Source: Clostridia bacterium (lineage in GTDB: Bacteria > Bacillota > Clostridia > Oscillospirales > Acutalibacteraceae). Taken from it: a stretch of 64,000 bases of DNA. Location: the NCBI GenBank assembly GCA_017428625.1, contig JAFRQM010000029.1, forward strand, positions 1 through 64,000, in the 5' to 3' direction. This document shows, in pieces, positions 45,911 through 53,533 of this stretch. Each line of letters opens with the position of its first letter. Position 1 is the stretch's first letter. The notes below the pieces were generated by a model. The model was not told the DNA's origin, ran no database searches, and worked only from the letters and a program-made list of their open reading frames with translations. Made by a program: the position numbers and the translations under genes.

Positions 45911-46129
45911 ATGACAAGAACTTATAAAATTGAAGTTGATTGCGCTAATTGTGCAAATTTTATGGAAATTGCAGCCGCAAAAGTCGAGGGCATTGAAAGT
46001 GCCGCCGTTAACTTTATGACTCAGAAAATGACTATCGGCTTCAAAGAAGGCTATGATGAAAAATCCGTTATGAAAAAAGTGTTCAAAGCCTGCAGAAAAG
46101 TTGAGCCCGACTGCGAAATAGATTTCTGA
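45911..46129 (+). CDS. Heavy-metal-associated (HMA) domain protein
   Basis: 72 residues from ATG 45911 (AAAGGGG ahead), a single ferredoxin-like HMA fold: YKIEVDCANCANFMEIAAAKVEGIESAAVNFMTQKMTI. The metal site is CANC instead of the usual GMxCxxC, and three more Cys lie near or after the domain end. Probably a zinc or cadmium chaperone or sensor for the P1B-ATPase encoded next, which lacks its own HMA domain. The longer frame from 45875 lacks a ribosome site and overlaps the operator. Confidence 0.85.
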   Translation: MTRTYKIEVDCANCANFMEIAAAKVEGIESAAVNFMTQKMTIGFKEGYDEKSVMKKVFKACRKVEPDCEIDF

Positions 46130-46166
46130 TTTTTAATCTCACTTTACGGTGAGATTTATTAACGCT

Positions 46167-46194
46167 CAACAATTAAACGATTGTTTAATTGTTG
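46167..46194. promoter_or_regulatory. Perfect 12-4-12 palindromic operator before the P1B ATPase
   Basis: CAACAATTAAAC-GATT-GTTTAATTGTTG, perfect inverted repeat 15 bases before the ATPase ATG. Left arm identical to the site at 45861. A SmtB/ArsR-type operator is likely by form. It is not followed by a T tract, so it is not a terminator. Confidence 0.7.
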
Positions 46195-46209
46195 CAAAGG
46201 AGAATTTGA

Positions 46210-48087
46210 ATGAGCAGAAAACAGAAAAAAATACTGCTGAGAATAATACTGACCGTTCTGCTTCTTGTCGCTTTTGCATTTATTCCATTTTCCGAGGTTA
46301 TCAAACTTGCCTGTTATCTTGCCGTTTATTTCTTAATCGGTTACGACATAGTTCTTAAAGCCCTGAGGGGCATTTTCAACGGCAGACTGTTTGATGAGAA
46401 TTTTCTTATGTTTGTCGCAACCGTTGGCGCTTTTGCTCTGGCTGTTTATGAAAAAAGCGGAGATTATCTTGAAGCAATAGCGGTTATGCTGTTCTATCAA
46501 GTTGGTGAGTTTTTTCAAAGTTACGCAGTCGGCAAAAGCAGAAAAAACATAATAGCTTTAATGGATATACGCCCCGATTACGCAAACATTGAGGTTGACG
46601 GCAAACTTGAAAGCGTAAATCCCGAAGATGTTGAGCCGGGCACAGTAATCACAGTTAATCCTGGTGAGAAAATCCCGATTGACGGAACAGTTGAGCAGGG
46701 CGATTCAGTCATTGACACAAGTGCGTTGACCGGCGAGAGCGTTCCCCGCAATGTTTGTGCAGGCGATGAAGTGTTAAGCGGGTGTGTCAACCTCAACGGC
46801 GTTCTTAAAATAAGAACAACAAAAGCATTCGGCGAATCGACCGTTTCAAAAATTCTTGAACTAACCGAAAACGCGAGTTCAAGAAAATCAAAATCCGAAA
46901 AATTCATCAGCAAGTTTTCAAGGGTATATACACCCACTGTTTGTGCAGGCGCATTTCTGCTTGCTGTTTCTGTTCCTCTTTTCAGATTGTTTGTTCTTAA
47001 CACACAGCCGGAGTGGCATATCTGGATTTACCGCGCGCTTACTTTTCTTGTAATAAGTTGCCCCTGTGCGCTTGTCATTTCAATTCCGCTCACCTTTTTT
47101 GCCGGAATAGGCGGAGCCGGCAGAGAGGGTATTCTGATTAAAGGCTCCAATTTTCTTGAAACTCTTTCAAAATCAAAAGTATTTGTCTTTGACAAAACGG
47201 GCACCCTTACAGAAGGCAGGTTTGAAATTGATTCCGTTCATCACGGCAAATATGAAGATGAGCGTCTGATAGAACTTGCCGCGCTTGCAGAGAGCGCTTC
47301 ATCTCATCCTATAAGCAACAGCATAAAAAGTGCATATCCGGGTGAGATTGACCTCAGCAGGGTTTCCGATATAAAAGAATACAGCGGCAAAGGCGTTATA
47401 GCCGTTGTTGACGGCGTTGAGGTTGCGGCAGGCAATGAAAAACTTATGAATGACCTTGGCGTAAATTATATTCCCTGCCGCAGTTCCGGCACAATAATTC
47501 ACCTCTGCGTAAACGGCGAGTATTCAGGTCATATTTTAATAAAAGACGTAATCAGAAACAATTCTAAAGCCGCTATTGATGCTTTGAAAAAATCGGGTGT
47601 TAAAAGAACTGTTATGCTTACAGGCGATTCACATAAGGCTGCTGAAGGCGTTGCAAAAGAACTCGGAATTGATGAAGTTCACTCACAGCTTCTGCCTTCT
47701 GAAAAAGTCGGAATTGTTGAAGATATTATCAGAAACAGTGATAATAAAACTGTTTTTGTCGGTGACGGAATCAATGACGCTCCTTCACTTGTCAGAGCGG
47801 ATATCGGAATTGCGATGGGCGCAGTCGGCAGCGACGCTGCCATTGAAGCGGCTGATGTTGTTCTGATGGATGATGACCCGTTAAAAATATCAACCGCATT
47901 GAAGATTTCACGCAAGTGTCTCGGCATTGTTTATCAGAACATTATATTTTCAGTAGGCGTTAAATTTATATGTCTTGTTCTCGGCACTTTCGGCCTTGCT
48001 GATATGTGGCTGGCAATTTTTGCCGATGTAGGTGTAATGGTTATTGCCGCACTCAATGCTGTAAGGGCGCTACATATAAAAAAATAA
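46210..48087 (+). CDS. P1B-type heavy-metal exporting ATPase (Zn/Cd/Pb class)
   Basis: 625 residues. Membrane segments at the N-terminus (two pairs), TGES actuator motif (DTSALTGESVPRN), CPC metal site in the sixth segment (VISCPCALVISIP), phosphorylation site FDKTGTLTEG, SHP motif (ASSHPISNSIK), nucleotide motif and GDGINDAPSLVRADIGIAMG. CPC together with a late-segment Lys and Asp (VGVKFICLV, GLADMW) indicates a Zn/Cd/Pb exporter rather than copper. It lacks the N-terminal HMA domain, which is supplied as the separate small protein upstream. AAAGGAG precedes the ATG. Confidence 0.93.
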   Translation: MSRKQKKILLRIILTVLLLVAFAFIPFSEVIKLACYLAVYFLIGYDIVLKALRGIFNGRLFDENFLMFVATVGAFALAVYEKSGDYLEAIAVMLFYQVGEFFQSYAVGKSRKNIIALMDIRPDYANIEVDGKLESVNPEDVEPGTVITVNPGEKIPIDGTVEQGDSVIDTSALTGESVPRNVCAGDEVLSGCVNLNGVLKIRTTKAFGESTVSKILELTENASSRKSKSEKFISKFSRVYTPTVCAGAFLLAVSVPLFRLFVLNTQPEWHIWIYRALTFLVISCPCALVISIPLTFFAGIGGAGREGILIKGSNFLETLSKSKVFVFDKTGTLTEGRFEIDSVHHGKYEDERLIELAALAESASSHPISNSIKSAYPGEIDLSRVSDIKEYSGKGVIAVVDGVEVAAGNEKLMNDLGVNYIPCRSSGTIIHLCVNGEYSGHILIKDVIRNNSKAAIDALKKSGVKRTVMLTGDSHKAAEGVAKELGIDEVHSQLLPSEKVGIVEDIIRNSDNKTVFVGDGINDAPSLVRADIGIAMGAVGSDAAIEAADVVLMDDDPLKISTALKISRKCLGIVYQNIIFSVGVKFICLVLGTFGLADMWLAIFADVGVMVIAALNAVRALHIKK

Positions 48088-48092
48088 AAGCA

Positions 48093-48121
48093 GAAGCACA
48101 GAGCATTTTACTCTGTGCTTC
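48093..48121. terminator. Terminator between ATPase and DUF2804 genes
   Basis: GAAGCACAGAG-CATTTTA-CTCTGTGCTTC, perfect 11-bp stem between convergent genes, flanked by A/T-rich runs. Confidence 0.75.
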
Positions 48122-48136
48122 AAAAATATTATTCAA

Positions 48137-49210
48137 TTACCATCTGTTCTCAACATATTCACAGAACGCATACATATCTTTGATTTCAAGAACGGTGCCG
48201 TCATCAAGTGTAACGGTGCCGTTCCATTTTCCGTGCACCTGGTGGCTGTTCATACGCATTGCCAGAACATTGAGGTCGGAGTGATGGTCATAAAAAGGCG
48301 TCATTGTCAGGTTGAATCTTCCGTCTTCCGAAACAAACCGCCAAGGTTGCATAAACTTGTCGGGTTTCGGAAAAACATCAACATCAACCGCACCGATTTT
48401 ATGCGCTTTGCCGTCATAAAAAAGGCATGTTTCGGTAGCGTTTGATTCATTGCCGATACCCCAGGTGATTTCAAAACCGAAAATGTGTTTTTCGCCGTTT
48501 TCATCCGTTATGTAGGTTGAGCCGTTGCCCCAATACCATACAAGAGAATAAGGTGTGCAGACTCTGCCCCAGTCAAGAATACAGAAGGTGTCGTCTTTGG
48601 TGAAATCGTAAATATCCGCGGCTATTCTGAACTGACCTTCGCAGGGCATCGAATTTTGCTTTGTTGTCATAAAATACCTGTCCGGGAAGTTATCAAAAGG
48701 CAGAACGGTTGTAATGTTTTCAAGCCCGGGCATAATATCCATACTGAAATTGCATTCAACATCCTGAAATTTGAAATAAAGCGTTCTTCCTGTTTCGGTT
48801 GTGTTAAAATCAAAACTTGCTTTGCCTATTGTCATATTGACATTGTTGGGCATATCACCTTTGGGAGGAAGAACATACTTGTCTTTTCCGCCAAGGAACG
48901 GTGACATTTTGCTGGCAATTGTTTTGCCTTTTATCAGGTCAACAAGAACCGCTGAAACATAGCCGCCAAGTGAAATATTTGCAAAACTTATCTGAACCAT
49001 ATATCTACCGTTTGAAATTTGATAAAAATCCCATTCCTTGCGGCGATTCTGCTTTTTGACGCAGTTTCTGTCATAATCAAAAACATTGTGTTTTGCATAT
49101 CCTTTTGCGAGCAGCGTGCCGTTTGCAGCAAGCAGTCTGGTAGGTTCGGTGTATTCGGTCTGCTTGCTTTTCTGTGCGGATTCTCTCCAGCCGGTGTATG
49201 TTTTTTCCAT
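48137..49210 (-). CDS. DUF2804 family protein
   Basis: 357 residues. The middle and C-terminal sequence (SFANISLGGYVSAVLVDL, PFDNFPDRYFMTTKQNSMPCEGQ, DWGRVCTPYSLVWYWGNGSTY, GFEITWGIGNESNATETCLFYDGK, QVHGKWNGTVTLDDG) matches my memory of DUF2804, a lipocalin-like beta-rich family of unknown function. No signal peptide or membrane segment. It has its own promoter and a monocistronic layout. A lipid-related role is sometimes suggested for the family but nothing here tests it. Confidence 0.75.
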   Translation of the reverse strand: MEKTYTGWRESAQKSKQTEYTEPTRLLAANGTLLAKGYAKHNVFDYDRNCVKKQNRRKEWDFYQISNGRYMVQISFANISLGGYVSAVLVDLIKGKTIASKMSPFLGGKDKYVLPPKGDMPNNVNMTIGKASFDFNTTETGRTLYFKFQDVECNFSMDIMPGLENITTVLPFDNFPDRYFMTTKQNSMPCEGQFRIAADIYDFTKDDTFCILDWGRVCTPYSLVWYWGNGSTYITDENGEKHIFGFEITWGIGNESNATETCLFYDGKAHKIGAVDVDVFPKPDKFMQPWRFVSEDGRFNLTMTPFYDHHSDLNVLAMRMNSHQVHGKWNGTVTLDDGTVLEIKDMYAFCEYVENRW

Positions 49211-49240
49211 TAAATCGTCACCCTTCGTTTATTTTTCTAT

Positions 49241-49269
49241 ATTTTAACACAGTGAAATAAAATATTCAA
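49241..49269 (-). promoter_or_regulatory. Promoter of the DUF2804 gene
   Basis: Minus strand TTGAAT (49269-49264), 17-base spacer, TAAAAT (49246-49241). Confidence 0.75.
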
Positions 49270-49281
49270 CAAATATAAATA

Positions 49282-49310
49282 TTGATTTTATTAAACTATT
49301 AAAGTAAAAT
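49282..49310 (+). promoter_or_regulatory. Promoter of the TetM-like GTPase/nuclease gene
   Basis: TTGATT (49282-49287), 17-base spacer, TAAAAT (49305-49310). The transcript would start about 18 bases before the ATG, leaving no room for the leader-peptide attenuator typical of tet(M). Confidence 0.75.
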
Positions 49311-49334
49311 GTAAACTCGGAAGGAGGGCGAGTA

Positions 49335-51899
49335 ATGAAAAAAGCGGTTATAGGCATTCTTGCCCATGTTGACGCAGGTAAAACCACATTAGCTGAAGCT
49401 CTCCTTTATAAATCAGGATGTTTGCGTTCGCCCGGCAGAGTTGACAGCGGCAACACGGTTATGGATTCGCACCGAATTGAACGCGAGCGTGGAATAACGG
49501 TATTTATGGGTCAGGCAGAACTTAAAACAGATAGAATTAGCATTACACTGCTTGACACCCCGGGTCATATTGATTTTTCGACAGAAACCGAGAGAGTTCT
49601 GAATGTTATTGACTACGCGATTCTTGTTATCAGCGCGAATGACGGCGTTCAGTCACATACAAAAACGGTCTGGAAACTGTTAAAACATTACGGTATTCCC
49701 GTGTTTATTTTTGTCACAAAAACAGATTACGGCAAAACAGACAACAATGCCTTAATTGATGAAATCCGCAGCGAATTGAGCATTGACTGCATAGATTTTA
49801 CAGACACATCTTGCAGTGAGTTTTATGAACGCGTCGCTCTTTGCTCAGATGATGTTCTTGAAAAATATATTTCAGGCAAAGGCGTTTCTCAGGACGATAT
49901 AAGATTCCTTATAAAATCAAGAAGGGCATTTCCGGTGTTTTTCGGCTCCGGATTAAAATTTGAAGGTATTGACGATTTTATAAGCGCTCTTGAAACCTAT
50001 ATTGATGAAAAGCACTTTCCGGATGAATTTGGCGCAAAAGTATTCAAAATTACTTATGAAAAAGACTTGAGACTTACGCATGTTAAAATAACTGGCGGAA
50101 CACTTAAAGTCAAAGATACGGTAAACATTGACGGCATAGATGAAAAGGTTAATCAGATAAGAATCTATAACGGCGACAGATTTACCGCTGTGAGTGAAGC
50201 GCCTGCAGGCACAGTCTGCGCTTTGGCGGGCCTCGAAAACACATATGACGGTCAGGGCTTCGGTTATGAACAGAAAGCTGAAAAACCGGTTCTTGAGCCC
50301 ATAATGAATTTCAGAATAATTCTGCCGGAAGATGTTGACGCCGCACAGTTTATGCCCAAAATCAAAATGCTTGAAGAAGAAGACCCACAGTTGAAAATCA
50401 GATGGAACAGTGCCGGCGGTGAAATTCAGGCAAGCCTTATGGGTGTAATTCAGGCTGAAATTCTCAAAAGTGTTGTTTCAGACCGTTTCGGAATACAGAT
50501 TGAAATCGGCGAAGGCAGTATTCAATATAAAGAAACAATAGAAACGGCCGTTGAAGGAGTCGGCCATTATGAACCGCTGAGGCATTACGCCGAGGTTCAT
50601 GTGCTAATTGAGCCCATGAAAAGGGGAAACGGGCTGAAATTTGCCTCAGTTTGCAGTGAAGATTATCTTGACAGAAACTGGCAAAGGCTGATTCTTACTC
50701 ATTTAGCCGAAAAACAGCACTTGGGGGTCCTGACCGGTTCCGAACTGACTGATGTTAGAATTACTCTTGTTTCAGGCAGGGCGCATCTCAAACATACCGA
50801 AGGCGGCGATTTCAGGCAGGCAACTTACCGTGCGGTCAGGAACGGGTTGATGAACGCAAAATCCGTTCTGCTTGAGCCTTTTTATTCATTTACGCTGCAA
50901 GTGCCTTATGACAACCTCGGAAGAGCAATAAATGATATCCACCTTATGCACGGTTCGTCTGATCCTCCTGTTGAAGATGACGGATTTGCTATATTGAAAG
51001 GCAGAGCGCCCGTTTCGGAGATTAACGGTTATGTGCAGGAGGTTGCTTCATACACATCAGGCAAAGGCAGGCTCTCACTTGTTTTCTGCGGTTATGATGT
51101 TTGCCATAACTCCGCAAAAGTAATTGAAGACAAGAATTACAATCCGGAGGCTGATATTGAAAACACGGCCGATTCTGTTTTCTGCGCTCACGGAGCGGGG
51201 TTTAATGTCAGATGGCAGAATGTTCCGGAATATATGCATATAGGGTATTCACTGAAAAAAGACAGCATTGAAAAGCCGGCTGTCAACAAAAGGAATTTTC
51301 ATATTGACGACAAGGAACTTGAGGCAATAATGAAGCACGAGTTCGGTGAGGTTAAATATGAATTGTTCAGAAAAGCCGAAGAAAAACCGTCTTCTCAAAT
51401 AAATGATTACATTTTGACCGAAAGAAAAAAATGGATTATTGTTGACGGTTACAATGTGATTTTTGCGTGGGATGAATTAAAAGATATTGCCGTATCGGAT
51501 CTTTCATCCGCAAGAGAAGCGCTTATGCACATTTTAAGCAATTACAGCGCTTTTACAAAAATAAACATTGTTCTTGTTTTTGACGCATATAAAGTTCCCG
51601 GCAATCAGGGTGAAAAATTTGATTTTAACAATATTCATGTTGTATATACAAAGGAACGCGAACTTGCCGATGTTTATATTGAAAAACTTGTTTCTCAGAT
51701 TGGCAGAAACGAACAGGTCACAATAGTAACATCCGACGCCCTTATTCAGCTTTCAGCCGTTCGATTCGGAGTTTTGAGAAAAAGCGCGGATGAATTCGGC
51801 GCAGATATTGACATTGCAAACCGGAAAATCAGCGAACTTATTGAAAAAATTCGCAATGGCAGACCAAAATCATTACTTTCAGAAATTACAGATACTTAA
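49335..51899 (+). CDS. TetM-like ribosomal-protection GTPase fused to a Rae1/YacP-like NYN endoribonuclease
   Basis: 854 residues. Residues 1-about 640 are an EF-G/TetM-type translational GTPase: P-loop ILAHVDAGKTTLAEALL (8-24), RERGITVFMG, DTPGHIDFSTETERVL, VTKTD, then domains II-V. In the domain IV region (about 480-500) the TetM YSPVSTPADFR loop is replaced by GRAHLKHTEGGDFRQATYR, so tetracycline protection is doubtful. Residues 698-854 match the NYN nuclease Rae1 (YacP), which cuts mRNA in the ribosomal A site: WIIVDGYNVIFAWDELKD, SSAREALMHILSNY, VLVFDAYKVPGNQG, VYTKERELADVYIEKL, TSDALIQ, GVLRKSADEF. Acidic residues Asp704 and those of VFDAY, TSD and ELAD are in place. GGAGGG precedes the ATG. 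Confidence 0.92.
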   Translation: MKKAVIGILAHVDAGKTTLAEALLYKSGCLRSPGRVDSGNTVMDSHRIERERGITVFMGQAELKTDRISITLLDTPGHIDFSTETERVLNVIDYAILVISANDGVQSHTKTVWKLLKHYGIPVFIFVTKTDYGKTDNNALIDEIRSELSIDCIDFTDTSCSEFYERVALCSDDVLEKYISGKGVSQDDIRFLIKSRRAFPVFFGSGLKFEGIDDFISALETYIDEKHFPDEFGAKVFKITYEKDLRLTHVKITGGTLKVKDTVNIDGIDEKVNQIRIYNGDRFTAVSEAPAGTVCALAGLENTYDGQGFGYEQKAEKPVLEPIMNFRIILPEDVDAAQFMPKIKMLEEEDPQLKIRWNSAGGEIQASLMGVIQAEILKSVVSDRFGIQIEIGEGSIQYKETIETAVEGVGHYEPLRHYAEVHVLIEPMKRGNGLKFASVCSEDYLDRNWQRLILTHLAEKQHLGVLTGSELTDVRITLVSGRAHLKHTEGGDFRQATYRAVRNGLMNAKSVLLEPFYSFTLQVPYDNLGRAINDIHLMHGSSDPPVEDDGFAILKGRAPVSEINGYVQEVASYTSGKGRLSLVFCGYDVCHNSAKVIEDKNYNPEADIENTADSVFCAHGAGFNVRWQNVPEYMHIGYSLKKDSIEKPAVNKRNFHIDDKELEAIMKHEFGEVKYELFRKAEEKPSSQINDYILTERKKWIIVDGYNVIFAWDELKDIAVSDLSSAREALMHILSNYSAFTKINIVLVFDAYKVPGNQGEKFDFNNIHVVYTKERELADVYIEKLVSQIGRNEQVTIVTSDALIQLSAVRFGVLRKSADEFGADIDIANRKISELIEKIRNGRPKSLLSEITDT

Positions 51900-51929
51900 A
51901 GAAAGGCGCAGTTTATCTGCAAATTCATT

Positions 51930-52823
51930 TTGAAAAAATACAGCGCGGTTATTTCCGTAATTCTCGCAGGTGTGCTGTGGGGACTTATCGGAGTATTTAT
52001 TAAAAATCTCTCTTTGTCAGGTCTTGACTCTATTCAGATTGCATTTGTCAGAATGCTTATCGCCTCTGTCTCATTTAAGGCTTTTATTTTGGTTAAAGAC
52101 AAATCCCTGCTGAAAATCAGTTTGAAGGATATCTGGATGTTTATCGGAACGGGGATTATAAGTGTTTCGCTTTTCAATATCTGTTATTTTTATACTATTA
52201 TCAAAAGCGAAGCGTCACTGGCGGTTGTTCTTCTTTATACATCGCCCGTCTTTGTTGTGCTGTTTTCCGCATTGTTATTCAAAGAAAGAATAACAATCGG
52301 CAAAGTTACTGCACTTGTTCTGTCTTTTGCTGGCTGTGTTCTTACTGCGGGTGTGCTCGGCGGAGTTAAGGTGAGACCTTTTGTTATTCTTACCGGAATT
52401 GCTTCTGGTCTATTCTATGCATTGTATTCTGTGTTCGGAAAATTTGCTTTGAAAAAATACAGCACATACACAGTAACCGCATATACTTTTATTTTCGGAC
52501 TTTTAGGTGATCTGTTTATCTCAGGACCCATTGAGACTGTTTCGGCAGTTATCCGTAATCCTCATTCGGTTCTCTGGTGCCTCGGCATCGGAATAATTTC
52601 AACGGTTATGCCGTATTTTCTTTACACGCGTGGGCTTGAAAAACTGGAATCCGGAAAAGCGGCAATTCTTGTTGCAGTGGAACCGCTTGTCGGTGCAGTA
52701 ATCGGAATGGTATTTCTTAACGAAAGCCATAACATATCCAAAATTGCAGGCATTATTCTGATTTTGATTTCAATTGTATTGCTTAACATAAACTTCAAAG
52801 AGGTGAAGAAGGATGAAAACTGA
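51930..52823 (+). CDS. EamA/DMT family transporter
   Basis: 297 residues with ten hydrophobic segments in two EamA repeats (first: ILAGVLWGLIGVFIKNLSLSG; second: ASGLFYALYSVFGKFALKKY). It begins with TTG (51930) with no strong ribosome site, 30 bases after the GTPase gene, and overlaps the next gene by 11 bases. Likely a metabolite or amino-acid exporter; the substrate is unknown. Confidence 0.85.
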   Translation: MKKYSAVISVILAGVLWGLIGVFIKNLSLSGLDSIQIAFVRMLIASVSFKAFILVKDKSLLKISLKDIWMFIGTGIISVSLFNICYFYTIIKSEASLAVVLLYTSPVFVVLFSALLFKERITIGKVTALVLSFAGCVLTAGVLGGVKVRPFVILTGIASGLFYALYSVFGKFALKKYSTYTVTAYTFIFGLLGDLFISGPIETVSAVIRNPHSVLWCLGIGIISTVMPYFLYTRGLEKLESGKAAILVAVEPLVGAVIGMVFLNESHNISKIAGIILILISIVLLNINFKEVKKDEN

Positions 52824-53478
52824 AGTATGCCCCTCAATGATGTGCGCTGATATTTTCAACCTTGAAGGCGTCATATCAGCATTTGAAAAATGCTCAATTG
52901 ATTACCTGCACATTGACATAATGGACGGCTCTTTTGTGCCTAATTTCACTCTCGGAACGGATTACTGCAGGCACATTAAATCACGCACGGATATTCCGCT
53001 CGATATTCATCTTATGGTTAATGAGCCTGAAAACAAAATCGAATGGTTCCCGATAGGAGAAAATGATTTTGTTTCCGTTCATGCCGAGAGCACAAATCAT
53101 CTACAGAGAGCGCTCTCCCGAATAAAAGACAAGGGCGCAAAATCAATGGTTGCATTGAACCCCGCAACTCCTGTCTGTATGATTGAAAATGTTCTTGACG
53201 ATATTGATGCTGTTTTAATTATGACAGTCAATCCCGGTTACGCAGGGCAGAAACTTATACCCTCAACAATAAAAAAGATTGAATACGCAAGACAGTTTCT
53301 GGACAGCAGTGGATATGATAATATAAAAATCGAAGTAGATGGCAATGTCAGTTTTGAAAACGCAGTAAAGATGAAAAAAGCCGGCGCCGATATGTTTGTT
53401 GTCGGGTCTTCGGGAATATTCAATAAAGATTATTCTCTTGAAAAAGGAATTGAGTTATTCCGCAAAGCAACAGACTGA
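52813..53478 (+). CDS. Ribulose-phosphate 3-epimerase family protein
   Basis: 221 residues, TIM barrel of the RPE/allulose-6-phosphate epimerase group. Marks: CPSMMCADIFNLEG, YLHIDIMDGSFVPNFTLG, IPLDIHLMVNEPE, VHAES, IMTVNPGYAGQKLIPSTIKKI, IEVDGNVSFENAVKMKKAGADMFVVGSSGIF. Metal ligands His and Asp are conserved. The PNFT in place of the PNxxFG core and the association with a transporter leave room for an AlsE-like role on allulose 6-phosphate instead of ribulose 5-phosphate. Confidence 0.88.
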   Translation: MKTEVCPSMMCADIFNLEGVISAFEKCSIDYLHIDIMDGSFVPNFTLGTDYCRHIKSRTDIPLDIHLMVNEPENKIEWFPIGENDFVSVHAESTNHLQRALSRIKDKGAKSMVALNPATPVCMIENVLDDIDAVLIMTVNPGYAGQKLIPSTIKKIEYARQFLDSSGYDNIKIEVDGNVSFENAVKMKKAGADMFVVGSSGIFNKDYSLEKGIELFRKATD

Positions 53479-53482
53479 AAAA

Positions 53483-53516
53483 TACCGCTCAACTTAATGT
53501 AGTGAGTTGAGCGGTA
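53483..53516. terminator. Bidirectional terminator between epimerase and lipase genes
   Basis: TACCGCTCAAC-ttaatgtagtga-GTTGAGCGGTA, 11-bp stem between convergent genes, AAATT(A)TTTATT on the right and T/A-rich on the left. Confidence 0.75.
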
Positions 53517-53533
53517 AATTATTTATTGTAATT

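Noticed and set aside
49335..51899. Plain tetracycline resistance gene
   Set aside because: The domain IV loop needed for drug displacement is replaced, there is no leader-peptide attenuator, and a nuclease domain is attached.
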